A stretch of 64,000 nt of DNA from Pascua guehoae (Eukaryota > Basidiomycota > Tremellomycetes > Trichosporonales > Trichosporonaceae): NCBI GenBank assembly GCA_001600415.1, contig BCJX01000006.1, positions 441,606 through 505,605 on the forward strand, written 5' to 3'. A program made the position numbers and the translations under genes. The stretch's first letter is position 1. Each line of letters opens with the position of its first letter. The notes beneath the pieces were generated by a model. The model was given only the letters and a program-made list of their open reading frames with translations, did not search any database and was not told the DNA's origin. Shown one piece after another: positions 1 through 10,847 of the stretch.

Positions 1-24
1 CCCCCAGCACCACTAACACCCCAG

Positions 25-424
25 CGGATCGCCTACGCCAAATCCCCCTCCAACGCGACCCTCGCCCGCACCGACCCCTCGCTGTCCAAGGACGCCGCCG
101 CGGTCGAGGCAGCAAAGCTCGTCGTCTCCCGCGCCCAGGGCGAGTACGAGCAGTTGGAAAAGGAGCGCAAGCGCGAGCTCGGCGAGGGCGACGGCGCCGA
201 GGGCGACGACGAGCCCGCCGCCAAGCGTGCGCGGACGAGTGCCGAGGACGAGGAGGAGGAGATGGAGATTGAGATGGAGGACGACGAGGGGGTGGACGGC
301 GGCGTGGGTGTGGTGTGTACGAATTTGCCGGGCGAGTGTAGTGAGGAGATTATGGGGGCGTTGTTTTCACAGTGAGTGCGAACGAGCGAGGCCCGCAGGG
401 CCGGGGGGGGGGTCTTTTGGGGCA

Positions 425-469
<45 letters not shown>

Positions 470-1261
470 GAGGGGGCGAGGGATATGATATGGAGAGTCG
501 GCGGGCATTGGGGCCGACATGGGCGGGACGACTTGGGGCTGCTATCGTGGTCGATCGACTGGTGGCGGTCATGGCGGTAGGCATGCCCGCCGAGACTTGG
601 ACTAGGTTGCAGACGAGGGGGCGTAGACTACAGACGAGGCGGCAGACGGGCTCCAGACGCGGCTGTGGGCGGCTGTGGACCCGGCTGCGTCTGTGGCGGT
701 GGTCTGGCTGCGGTCCGGTCTGGCTGCAGCCTGTCTGTATCCTGGCTGCAGCCTGATGTAGACGGGGCTGCGGGCGACACGCTGAGACGCGACTGCAGAA
801 GGCTGCATACGACATGTGCCGGCGAGCGAGGATGGGGATGAAGTCGGGGACGAGGACGGGAATGAGACTGCAGACGAAGGCGAGCGGTCAAGGAGACATG
901 GCAATGAGTCCTCGAGCGAATACCCCAACGCCCAAACAAACAAACCCTCCCCTACCCCCCAGTCCCCAGCACTCACCCCGCATCCACATCCACATCCACA
1001 ACCACTCCATCCCCCCCCTTCCCTCCCCTTCCCCCCAGCCCCACTCCCACTCCCACTAACACCAGATATCCCGGCTTTACACGCGCAACCCTCCTGCCGG
1101 CCGACTTTGCCGTGCCCGCCTCGCACGCAAAGCCCAACGAAGGGGCCAAGAGCTTCCGCGCAACGTTTGCGTCGCGCGCCCAGGCAGAGGCGGCATTGGC
1201 ACCCCTGGACGGATACCTCATGCAGCCTGGGTGGGAAATGGGTATCTCGATCGAGGCGTGA
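25..1261 (+). CDS. U1A/U2B''-type snRNP RRM protein, 3' part (5' end outside window)
   Basis: Two coding exons are visible: 25-371 and 1066-1261 (stop TGA). The first begins after an intron end with a branch-like ctaac and cag acceptor at 11-24, so the start and first RRM lie to the left. The visible protein opens RIAYAKSPSN, the end of an RRM as in U1A/U2B'', followed by a charged linker with a basic KRAR patch and an acidic run. A second RRM starts VVCTNLPGE, is interrupted by the 694-nt intron, and ends GWEMGISIEA. This two-RRM plan is that of the spliceosomal U1A/U2B'' family, which binds snRNA stem-loops; fungi often have one member, so U1 and U2 roles cannot be separated here. The intron is far longer than others in the window and carries a 44-nt G run. 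Family confidence is good; the symbol is left open. Confidence 0.8.
425..468. repeat. G homopolymer, 44 nt, inside an intron
   Basis: An uninterrupted run of 44 G lies 53 nt after the 5' splice site of the snRNP-protein intron, with a shorter G run just before it near 408-415. The exact length may be affected by assembly or sequencing error. A G-only run on the transcribed strand could form G-quadruplex RNA. Confidence 0.9.
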
Positions 1262-1665
1262 GGTGTGTAAAGGCGTCTTGTCGGGTGTAGCGGTAGAGAG
1301 TGCCGGTGTGCGGCCTAGGTACATTACGTGCGCAGATGATGCATGGGTGCAGACGAGACCTGCGTGGTGTGCAGGGTGACGTGCTTGTACAGAGGCGTGA
1401 GGCTTGACTTGCGACGGAAGAGTATGGACAGGTGGTGGGAGTGTATGGACAGGTGGTGGGAGTGTATGGACAGGTGGTGGGAGTGTATGGACAGGTGGTG
1501 GGAGTGTATGGACAGGTGGTGGGAGTGTATGGACAGAGGCGTTTGCTTCACGATGAACACGGCAGGAGGATCGATGTGGACGGTCGGGGTCGGGACGAGT
1601 GTCGGGGGACACAGATGAGCGGGCTGCTACCCGAATAGACGCGCAGGGAACTGTCTCCAACTGGA
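1262..1665. other. Intergenic region between convergent genes
   Basis: Shared 3' region of the snRNP-protein gene and the Q-rich gene. It holds the 21-bp minisatellite; nothing else was recognised. Confidence 0.7.
1424..1534. repeat. 21-bp minisatellite, five full units plus a partial
   Basis: The unit atggacaggtggtgggagtgt recurs at 1424, 1445, 1466, 1487 and 1508, with a partial copy at 1529. It lies between two convergent genes. The 21-bp period keeps several frames open, which creates spurious ORFs on both strands; nothing else supports coding. Confidence 0.92.
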
Positions 1666-3360
1666 CTAGCCCGAGAGCGCACGCGTCGCCTCCTCGAGGT
1701 GCCGGAGGTAGGCGCGCATCTGCTCAATCGATTTCTCTGAGTGTGAGCTGCATGTAACTTTTGGCGAGCTCACGGTGTTTGGCTTCCTCGCTCTGGATTG
1801 CCTCTACGGCCTGCGTGAGATCGGCCGCGACCTCGTCGTTCATCTTGCACAGCGTGTGGCTGACCTCGAGCGCGTGCTTCATGCTGGTGGGTCAGCGCCA
1901 CCCGGCTGCCACACCCACGCCTTGAAAATGACAGCCTCGGTGTAGTCTGTTTGTTAGCAAGTGTGAGAGGGTTGAAGGGAGAATGATGGATGTGAGGAAT
2001 GGCGACAGGGGAGGTAAGGGCCGAGGTACGGAGGAGGAGTGAAGAAGAAAGGGAAGGACAAAGGAGAAAGGATGAGAGAAAGGATGTAGGGAGGATGGAA
2101 GGGCCAAAGTATTGGAGGAAGGGGGTAGGCCATGAAAAGATGGGAAAGGTGGCCACGCTACGAGGAACGTGACCTGAGGTGAGAGCGACCACTTGTGATG
2201 AAGTGAGGAAGGCATGGAGATAGATGACGCCGATGACGACGACGTCGACGACGAGGTTACAAACACGCAAGAGTTGGCTGATACGCAAAACGACGTCACA
2301 GCCTACCCACCGTGGATGCGCTGGGCAATCTCCTCCTGCAACCCATCCCACTGGACGACGAGTTTGTTCTTGACGTCAAACACCTCGATCTGGAGTTAGC
2401 GGCTAAAGAGGCGCTAATGTCAAGCCGCACATCGGCAGTGTAATCAAACTCATCGTCGGCCTCAGGGTGCCCGCTCTCGTCGTTGCGAGGGGTAGGCGGA
2501 ACCGATTGGGATGTGGGCGGAGTGGACTGCACAGAGCTGGTCGGCGGAGTGGACTGCGCCGGATTGGTGGTCGGGGTGGACTGCGTCGAGTTCGGGGTGG
2601 GTGGCGAGGGCAGCTCCGAGCGCGAGAGGGTCGTAGCAGAGGTCGAGTTGGAGGGACCTTCCTTGGCGTGGTCCTGGCGGAAGGCAGCGGCGGCGGCAGA
2701 AGTGAGGCCGGGCGCCGACATGGTGTGCGTAACCTTGGCACCGAGGGGGATGGTCGGCATGGTGTTCGCAGGGTTGGCGCCGTTCCCGGGGTGCTGGTGG
2801 GTCTTGGTGGGCGTCGCGTTGCGGGACGTGTTGTGGGTGGCCCATCCGGGGGAGGTCGGGGGGCGAGCGGCGTTCGAGGAAGGGGGCGATACGGGACTCG
2901 AGGAAGGCGGCTGCGAGCGTAAACGCTCCAGCTGCTGCTGCTGCTGGTTGCGCTGCCTCTGCTGTAACATCGCCATTAACGCCTGCTTCGTACGCTCTTG
3001 CTCAGTCAGCTGCTGGTGAAGCCCTTGTTGATGTTGGGCGTGCTGAGCGGCGTGTTGCTGGGCACGCTGCTGGGCTTGCTGGTAGGCGCGCTGCTGTTGG
3101 GCTGCGTACTCTTGCTGCTTCTGGGCGGCGTACTGCTGTTGCTGATGCTGAAGTTGTTGGACCTTGGTGTTCTGCTGGCTGTGGTGGTGGCCCTGCTGCT
3201 GCGACAGGCGTTGCTGGCGATCGTGCTGAGCTTGGGTTGGGGATTGCTGCTCTGTCTGGGACGCGCCGGGGAAGGTAACTGTAGTATCGACGCCCATGTC
3301 CACGTCGTCGTCGACGTCGACTAACGGGGGAGACGAGTAGCGAGGTGAAGGGTCGACCAT
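1666..3360 (-). CDS. Glutamine-rich protein with C-terminal coiled coil, unknown function
   Basis: Five exons: 3360-2431, 2389-2311, 1946-1919, 1883-1774 and 1736-1666, giving 405 aa. The start is the first ATG of the long first exon (MVDPSPRYSS). Residues about 40-150 are very rich in Q, A and H (for example LQHQQQQYAAQKQQEY). A Ser/Thr/Pro-rich region follows, with repeats such as TPPTSSVQSTPPTS, then an acidic EADDEFDY patch. The last ~95 residues (from IEVFDVKNKLVVQWDGLQ to EEATRALSG) are charged and helical-looking, probably a coiled coil. The third intron (1947-2310, 364 nt) is purine-rich on the + strand; the others are 35-41 nt. No enzymatic motif was seen. The layout would suit a transcription or scaffold protein, but this is only an inference; no family was recognised. 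Confidence 0.75.
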
Positions 3361-3912
3361 GATGCGTGTTGATGTGCAGAGGTGATTGGAAGAGGAATGG
3401 GAGTGGTGAGAAGGGAAGAGATGCGAACAGATGGGAGAGGGAGAGATACGGATGGTGTGGGAAAGGAAGATGAAAGAGAATGAGAGAGTGAGAGAATGGG
3501 ACAGTGGGACAATGGGACAATGAGAGAATGAGAGGAAGGTAAAGAGAACGACAAGGAAGGAAGGAAGGAAGGAAGGAAGGAAGGTAAAGAGAACGACAAG
3601 GAAGGAAGGAAGGAAGGAAGGAAGGAAGGAAGGAAGGAAGGAAGGAAGGAAGGAAGGAAGGAAGGAATGCGAACCCCGCGTGGCAAAATACTGGCCACTT
3701 CAAGAGAAGGTCATACCTCAGTTGCTAGTTGCGGGCAGTAGCAGTCGCGTAACCACGCGACGAGGGAAGGTCGATCCAGCAATCCAGCGCGGCTCAGTAA
3801 ATCACCCCTGTAGACCACGTCCCAGTGATCGTGGCCACTATCGACTCGGCTCCAGTCTGGCTACAGCATGCATTCTAGCTAAAAGCTCGCGTCTCCATCG
3901 TATCATCTCAGA
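3361..3912. other. Intergenic: promoter side of the Q-rich gene, 3' side of p24
   Basis: Contains the AAGG microsatellite and, at 3420-3545, a purine-rich stretch with repeated gagagaatg/gggacaatg words. No gene was found. Confidence 0.65.
3553..3664. repeat. (AAGG)n microsatellite in two blocks
   Basis: Two AAGG runs, about 8 units at 3553-3584 and about 17 at 3598-3664, are separated by taaagagaacgac; the same 13-mer precedes the first run, so the block looks duplicated. It lies upstream of the minus-strand Q-rich gene, where it reads as a CCTT tract. Confidence 0.95.
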
Positions 3913-5013
3913 TTAGTCCTGGTGGTCAGACGGCTGAAGTCTTCTGTTGTTTTCATAACCAAGACTCACAATGAGGTATTTCCTCTTGAAGAACGAACGC
4001 AGGTGGAGGAGCTGCCAGACGCCAAGGGCACAGATACCGACTGTGATGCCAATGGAGAACCACTTTACGCGGTCATTGGTGCTCTCTGCGGATGTTAGTG
4101 CTGCTCTTCAGGCTGGACTGCCGTGCAGTAGGCTTTGTTGGTGGTACCGGCAAGTCACAATACCGGTTGCCACACAATGCTGCCACTAGCCTGCTACTCA
4201 CCGTTGGTGTCGCGCATACGCATCTCACGGCGCTGGAGGTAGCCCATCTCGTCGACAATCTCCTTGACGACAGCCTCGAGCTTGCGCATCTCGACCTCGA
4301 GGATGGAGAGCGACTCCTGGTTCTGGATTGCGCTGGTTGTTAGTGGGCGGCGGTGGGAGTTGAGGCCGTGCGAGCGGTAACAAGCGGGAAGTCGTATCCG
4401 AGCACCACGCCACACGACGCGCCCCAGTGTTGATGGACTCACTTGTAGTCGGTGGCATCGGCTCCAATGTCGACGTCGAGCTCAACGGTGCGGGCGACCG
4501 CACCGCGCGTGTCGCCAACCCTGACGTTCTTGAGGCAGACACCGACGTCGGCCGACTGGTGCGTCGTGATCGCGAGACGCGACTCGCCCTGGATATCCTG
4601 GTGGGTGAGCATAAGAGTACCGTGTTTATCACCCACCTGCTTGGAAAGGTACACGTTGCTCTCCGCGGAGCCGTCGAGGATTTCAATGTCCACGCGCATG
4701 CCCGCGGCATTTGGCACGTTGGCAGTGACGATCACGAGCGTGTTTCCCGGGGCAAAGTTCCAGACACTGCGTGTGAGTTGAGAGCTTTCGCAGAGAAGCC
4801 ACAACTCACCAGTCTAAACATGTAACCATGACGGAGACAGGAGAGGGACAGCAACAGAAGGCAATGTCAGTGTCAAGCTTACACACCCTGTAGCTTCTAC
4901 GTACATGGCTCTGGCTGAACGGGGAGGTCAAACTTGATCGCGCTGGCCAGTGGCGCCCGCCAGAGGAGGGCGACGGCGAGGGAGAGGAGAAAGTAGAGGG
5001 AGCGGAATGCCAT
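3913..5013 (-). CDS. ERV25: p24 family cargo receptor (GOLD domain), Erv25/delta-like
   Basis: The protein is a type I membrane protein of COPII/COPI vesicles cycling between ER and Golgi. Preferred exons: 5013-4905, 4813-4810 (4 nt), 4766-4443, 4332-4202, 4085-3970 and 3918-3913, giving 229 aa. It starts with a signal peptide (MAFRSLYFLLSLAVALLW, cleavage likely near ASA), then a GOLD domain with the usual Cys pair (before VWNFAPGN, and in VCLKN), a coiled coil (EVEMRKLEAVVKEIVDEMGY), the signature RMRDTNESTNDRVKWFS, one transmembrane helix and a short tail FFKRKYLID. That tail, with aromatic and dibasic sorting signals, resembles filamentous-fungal Erv25. The last coding exon holds only GAC TAA. 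An alternative donor at 4900 would drop the 4-nt exon, keep frame, and read PCTVWNF instead of PYCVWNF; the latter keeps the family C-x-x-N/D-F spacing. Confidence 0.88.
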
Positions 5014-5756
5014 CGTGAATGATGTGTGTGGGTGGAGGTGGTGGAAAGAGGTGCAAGGTCGGACCTGGGGCAAGTTGCGTCCCGTTCGACTGGTCCAGTG
5101 TCGCGCGCGTCGGGTCGCGGGGTTTTGCGGATGGTCCGAGAGCGGAGGTCGTGAGAAGAGTCGTAAAGTTGCAGTTACTGTTAGACTGCGGTAATGTCGA
5201 AAGGGGTAAGGTAAGGCAAGCGGTAAATGATGACAGCGACACCAGCCACGACAGACGGCACGCGTTCGCACATCGCTGCCTGCAGGGAATCAGACCGTCC
5301 GCCACGTCGCGTGTCACTAACCAACACAAAGGCGCACAAGATAACTCACTATAATTTGTGGGCCTACTTGCAAGCCTATTATTTAGTCGATCAAAAGCCG
5401 TGCCTGGAATGAAGGCGCGATGTCGACATGTTCGAAGTTCGAGTCGCCAGCAGCCCAGCGGCCAGCGGCCATCGTGTCGATACACAAAAGCATCTTGGTG
5501 ACACCTACTCATTATTGACTCCATTGTCACTCGTTAAAAAGCAGTCAGGTGCTGCTTCACACCCCTCGTTCCCTCTCGCCATCGACGCCGCTGCATGGTC
5601 GCGCGTCTCCGCCCCGCCCATCTTCTCTCCACTCTCCCCGTGCGCCGCCCATCGCGCCTCCCTTCCATCTCCCCTCCATCTGTGACCCGCCACACGCCTC
5701 GCGCACCCGCCAGCCTTCCGAGCACCCGCTTCCAGCCACTCTCTTGCCACCTCACC
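5014..5756. other. Divergent promoter region of p24 and cysteinyl-tRNA synthetase
   Basis: About 740 bp between two divergent start codons. The part before the synthetase (5550-5756) is C-rich and pyrimidine-rich, as is usual for 5' leaders here. No gene or RNA was recognised. Confidence 0.6.
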
Positions 5757-8379
5757 ATGTCTGCTACTACCGCCGCGGCGGCAACGTCCTCGACCGCGCC
5801 AGAGTGGTACCCGCCTACCAAGACGATTGACGACCCCGTGCTCCGCGTCTACAACTCGCTCACGCGCAACAAGGACGTCTTTGTCCCCACCAAGGGCCGC
5901 CAGGTTGACTGGTACAACTGTGGCCCGACCGTGTACGATGCGTCGCACATGGGTCATGCTCGGTGAGTCTATTTGATGAGCACCGCGACAGCGCTGACGG
6001 AGGCAGCAACTACCTCACGCAGGACATTGTTCGCCGAATCCTCCGCGACTACTTTGGCTACGATGTCAACTTTGTCATGAACATTACCGACATTGACGAC
6101 AAGGTGCGTCGTCTCGTGTCGTGGTCTATTTCATCGCACTGACGCACAGATCATTCTGCGCGCCCGCGAGTCGTACCTCCTCGACCAGACCAAGGCGGAC
6201 AACGCGGCCCTGACACCAGAGCTCGTGTCGACCGCACGCGCCGCGTTTGCTGCGTTCCTGCCCAAGCTGCTCAAGTCGCTGCCGTCGCCCGTGGCAGCTG
6301 GGCCCAACGACGACGCACTGTCGCACTTTACCGCGATTGGGCAGCGCGTCGCGAGCGATCCTGCGTTTGAAAAGGGTGGAAGGGATAAGGAGGAAAAGTT
6401 CAGCCTCTACATCTCGAGCTTGACCAACGCGCGGGACGCGATTGTGGCTGCGGACAAGAGCCTTGCCGCTGGTACTGGCCGCAGTGCAGAGGCGGTTGCC
6501 CAGCTCGTCGACGGCACGGCGTACGTGCTCGGCCCATACCTGGGCGACACCAAGGGCGACACGATCCCAGACCCCCGCGCGGTGAGCCGCAAGCTCGCGG
6601 CGCACTGGGAGGACCAGTTCTTCAAGGACATGGCGCGCCTCCGCATCCTTCCTCCCGACACGATCACGCGTGTGTCGGAATATGTGCCTGAAATTGTCGC
6701 GTTTGTGGAGAAGATTATCGCCAACGGATTTGCCTACGAGGCCGAGGGGAGTGTGTGGTTTGATGTGGCCAAGTTTGAGGGTGCAAAGGGCGACGGTTTC
6801 CGCCACGAGTACGCCAAGCTCCAGCCGTCGAGCAAGGGCAACAAGAAGTTGCTCGACGAGGGTGAGGGCGCGCTCACAGGCAACAAGGGCAAGCGCCAAT
6901 CTGCCGACTTTGCGCTGTGGAAGGCCAGGTCCAAGCCGGGCGAGCCCGCGTGGCCGTCGCCGTGGGGAGAAGGACGGCCGGGATGGCACATTGAGTGCTC
7001 GGTCATGGCGAGCGATATTCTCGGCGATGGCATGGATATCCACTCGGGTGGCGTCGACCTCATGTTCCCCCACCACGACAACGAGCTGGCCCAGTCCGAG
7101 GCATACCACGGCTGCAAGCAGTGGGTAAACTACTTTTTGCACACTGGCCACCTGCACATTGAGGGTCTCAAGATGAGCAAGTCGCTCAAGAACTTTATCT
7201 CCATTGACGTGAGTTCGGACGATGACGACTGGCACATGTTCAACCCGCTCATGCACCCCCACAGGACGCACTGCGCGACTACACTGCTCGCCAGCTGCGC
7301 CTTGCATTCATGCTGCAGACGTGGAACTCCAAGATGGACTTCCGCAAAGACCTCGTCGGAGACGTAAAGACAAAGGAGGAGACGATTGACAACTTCTTTA
7401 CAAACGTCAAGGCGCGTGTGTCCGAGGCGGCCGCCCGCGGATCAGAATCGGACGGCAAGCACCACTTTGACGCGCCTGAAAAGACCCTCGTGGCCGACCT
7501 GCACCGCGCGCAGCACGAGTTCCGCGTCGCGCTCTGCGACTCGTTCAACACACCCGCGGCCCTCAACGTCCTCCTCGACCTCATCGGCAAGGTCAATGTC
7601 TACTTTGCCGCCCGCGGGCGCGAGTCCAACATCGGACCCGTCCAGACGATTGCGCAGTGGATCACCCGCCAGCTGCGCATGTTTGGCCTCGCCGAGGGCG
7701 CGGCCGTCGCAGAGGCCACGGCGATCGGGTGGGGCAAGGAGGGCGATGTCGGTGGAGAGGGTGACGTGAGTAAATCCAACCTGCAGCGAGCGCTGTCCAC
7801 CCAAGGCCCACTGCAATTCCAGTTTGCCAATGACCATTGCTGACACCACCCCAGTTCGAGGCCAAGCTGGACAAGTACATCCGCGCACTCTCGTCGTTCC
7901 GCGACGACGTGCGCCGCCTCGCCATTGCCGGCGAGTCGCCAAAGGCGACCCTCGCCCTCTGCGACCGGTTCCGGGACGTCGAGCTCGTCAACCTCGGCGT
8001 CCAGCTCGACGACGGACAGGGCGCCGACGGCGGCGCGCTGTACAAGCTCGTCGACCCCGCCGTGCTCATCCGCGCGCGCGAGGAAAAAGCCGCCGCTGCA
8101 GCCGACAAGGCGGCGAAAAAGGCCGCCAACGCAAAGGCCGCCGAGGCAAAGCGCATCGCCGCACTGGAAAAGGGACGCACGGCGCCCGCCGACATGTTCC
8201 GCCCGCCCCACGTCGCTGCGGGTGCTTATTCCAAGTGGGACGCACAGGGTGTGCCCACGCACGATGGCGAGGGCAAGGAGGTGTCCAAGTCTGCGGCCAA
8301 GAAGTTCCAGAAGGAGTGGAAGAGCCAGGAAAAGGCACACAAGGCATTTGTCGAGTGGCAGGCCCAGGGCGGAAAGTAG
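5757..8379 (+). CDS. CRS1: Cysteinyl-tRNA synthetase, cytosolic type
   Basis: Class I aminoacyl-tRNA synthetase charging tRNA-Cys. Five exons: 5757-5962, 6007-6103, 6150-7208, 7265-7765 and 7855-8379, giving 795 aa. The ATG at 5757 follows a tcacc context. The Rossmann-fold signature reads [18 protein letters not shown], with HMGH as the HIGH motif; MNITDIDDK follows. The catalytic region has WHIECSVM and the zinc/substrate segment [17 protein letters not shown], and the KMSKS loop is [15 protein letters not shown] large eukaryote-type insertion separates IDDKIILRARE from the core. The C-terminus is a Lys/Ala-rich helix plus basic tail ([20 protein letters not shown]), as in eukaryotic enzymes. 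There is no mitochondrial presequence, so the product is probably cytosolic. Confidence 0.96.
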
Positions 8380-8666
8380 AGATTGATAGATGCAGTATAG
8401 TGATGTTGGATGCAGTCGAGGGGGGACTACTTGCTACGCTGGACCCATGGAACACATCGAGCCGCCAGTCTGGCCTCTCTGCATGGCCTGCCACGCCCAC
8501 TAGCATACACGTCGCACACTCTGCATGCTCCTACATGACAACGCAGTCTACCCCACACGTCTAATCACTACGGGGTATCGCGCACACCCACCACCCAACT
8601 GCGCCTGCGCGGCCCATACTGCCCATTCACCAGACGCAACTAATGCCCTCGCTCTCACAACGGCCA

Positions 8667-10847
8667 TTACGCGTTATCCAGCTGGCCCGAGAAGATGAGC
8701 TCGACGGCAGCCTCGACGTTGCCGCCCGTCCGCGTCAACGCCGTAATGTTCTTTTGCGCGTCCCAGAGTCCCTGCGGTGTGAGCTATGTTCCTTGTTGAA
8801 TAGCGACATGTCGAGTGGCTGCAGAACCAAACGCGGCGTAGCGTAGATAGGAGCCAGGAGCTCGCAAGAGACCAGAGCACCTTGCCCCAGCACCTTGACC
8901 ACCAGCCCTCAGTGCCCAACCACGCACAACCAACAACAACACACAAACGACCCAACGGCACTCACCATGGCATTCAGCTGACCGAGCTGGGTCGCAAACC
9001 GCTCCTCGGGTGGACGGGTGTCGCGCGCCGCTGCTCCTCCACCAAAGAACGCCGAGGGGTCCATGCCAGGCATACCGCCCATGCCCATACCCCAGGGGTT
9101 GAAAGCTCCTGCACCAGGGTTGCCGAGAAGCGCCGCGAACGGGTTGGGTGGGACGCCCGCAGCTCCAGCGCCGGCGGCACCTCCAGCCGCGGGGGCAGCG
9201 CGCTCCGACGGAGTGCCCGTGGCTCCAGCACCAGTTCCGGCACCGGCGCCGGCACCACCACCAGCGGCAGCCGCGAAAAGGTTGGCAAACTGGTCGTTGG
9301 CGCCGCCGGCACCTGCTCCTGCTCCCGCACCCGCGCCCGCGCCGGCACCCGCACCCGCACCAGCACCTGGACCGCCAAACATGCCTGGGAAGCCACCCAT
9401 GCCGCCCATACCGCCCATGCCTGGGAATCCACCAGCGCCAGCACCACCCGCGCCGCCGGGACCCATCGCGGCCTGCATGCGGAGAATCTGTTGTTAGCTT
9501 CGTGCACGTCTCCCAACTCCCAGCCGATCGCGTCGACATACAGAGCGGAGGGTATCGGGGTTCCTGCAAAGTCAGCGGGGCCTTTGGGGCTTCTGGCACG
9601 CCCGGTACGCACGACATCATTTGACGGAAGAAGGGCGACTGCATCATCTCGCGCATCTGCGGGCCCATGGCCTGGAGCTGGGGGTTGGACGCGATCATCT
9701 GTTTGGGGCACAAGGCGAAGGGGTCAAGTCGGAGGCAGCGGGCGTGAGGGGAATCGGAGAGAAGCAAGTTCGCCGCCGATGAACACACGGGGGAGATCGT
9801 CAGCAACGTTGCAGGGGCCAACCTTGTGCGGTGCTTACCTGGTCAACAAACTCGGGCTGCGACATCATTTGGCTCATTTGGCGGATAACCTCGTCATTGT
9901 CGAGCAGGCCGAGCATCTGATGTCAGCGCGCAGTCACAATCAGATGTGGGAGCTGTGCGCGGTCCCGGACAACCGTGGAGCATTTCCGTCGCTCGCATCG
10001 TGGTGCGAACCATCGGTACCACTCGCGCACTCACAGCATTGGGGTCCTGGAGGTTGCCCAGTCCCATGCCCTGGAATGGGTTGAAGCCCGCCATTCCCTG
10101 CATGGTCAGCGTCATATTAATGTGTGGCACAACACCCGTTGCCAGTGCCCGCAGCCCACCGGCTGCTGGGGGCCAAAGCTACTGGGCCTTACGCACGTGG
10201 TGGTAATTCTCAACAGAGTCGACGAGGTTGCCCGCCTGGATTCCCGTACCCATCTGCTGGGGAAGGCGGGGTGCGGCGGCGGCGGGCTGTTCGGTAGGCT
10301 TGGGCGCTCCCTTGACCATGTGGATGGTGTGGCCAGACTGGATCTTGTACGAGGAAATCACCTCCTCGTCCTTGAGCACCTTCCCTGGGAATGTTAGCTA
10401 TTGCGATAAGAGGAGGTAGCTGGGGTGGCGAATGCTGGGGACGGGGGACAACCTCAGAAGGCCAGACGGTTCGAAAGGACCGTTGAGGTTGTCCTGGTGG
10501 CACAACTGAAGGTTGCCGCCACCTTCCTCCATTACAGCAGTGCGAACGTGCCCAAGGCAGACTGCACGTGCGGCCCGGTCCACCACGCACCAGAGTAAAT
10601 GAGCCGCTGGCGGTCCTTCTCGACATCGCTCTTGTCCGCAATTGCCGCCTTGAGGTCGGCGACCGTCTTGCTCGGTGCGATCGTAATGGAAAGCCGCAGC
10701 TCGGACGGTCCCTTGACCGTGCTGGATGTGTCAGCGCGCCGCGTGTGCGCCGAAATGGCGATGGACCGCTGCCATGCTAGTGGGGGTGGCGAGAGCGGCG
10801 TCGACGTACATGGTGATGTCTTGACTGGAGGAGGACGCGTCCGTCAT
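8667..10847 (-). CDS. DSK2: Ubiquilin/Dsk2, proteasome shuttle (UBL-STI1-UBA)
   Basis: Carries ubiquitylated clients, including ERAD substrates, to the proteasome. Nine exons: 10847-10810, 10721-10591, 10384-10197, 10097-10035, 9916-9839, 9698-9613, 9563-9542, 9487-8966 and 8771-8667, giving 410 aa. The N-terminal UBL runs from ITVKGPSELRLSIT to SGHTIHMVKGAP. STI1-type Met-rich repeats follow (MLGLLDNDEVIRQMSQMM, then MIASNPQLQAMGPQMREMM and NPDTLRSILRMQAAM). A long low-complexity stretch of Gly-Ala dipeptides and Gly/Met/Phe words (GGMGGMGGFPGMF) comes next, then a second small ANDQFANLF and NPFAALL region. The C-terminal UBA is split by a 194-nt intron (QLGQLNAM / GLWDAQKNITAL). One exon is only 22 nt (9542-9563). 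It converges on the cysteinyl-tRNA synthetase gene across a 287-bp gap with no recognised feature. Confidence 0.95.
9300..9370. repeat. Coding Gly-Ala dipeptide repeat in DSK2
   Basis: A run of GCxGGx-type hexamers, read on the minus strand as (GA)n, inside the large exon of DSK2. It is imperfect at the DNA level, so the amino-acid pattern seems to be what is kept. Confidence 0.8.

Noticed and set aside
602..1660. 352-aa minus-strand ORF across the first intron and the minisatellite
   Set aside because: Made of Pro/His/Thr-rich repeats from the minisatellite and intron; no protein-like composition or conservation.
6126..7307. 393-aa minus-strand ORF over cysteinyl-tRNA synthetase
   Set aside because: Shadow of a high-GC coding exon; the + strand has HIGH and KMSKS motifs.
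8882..10084. 400-aa + strand ORF across DSK2 exons and introns
   Set aside because: It runs through recognised DSK2 introns on the opposite strand; composition is a GC shadow.
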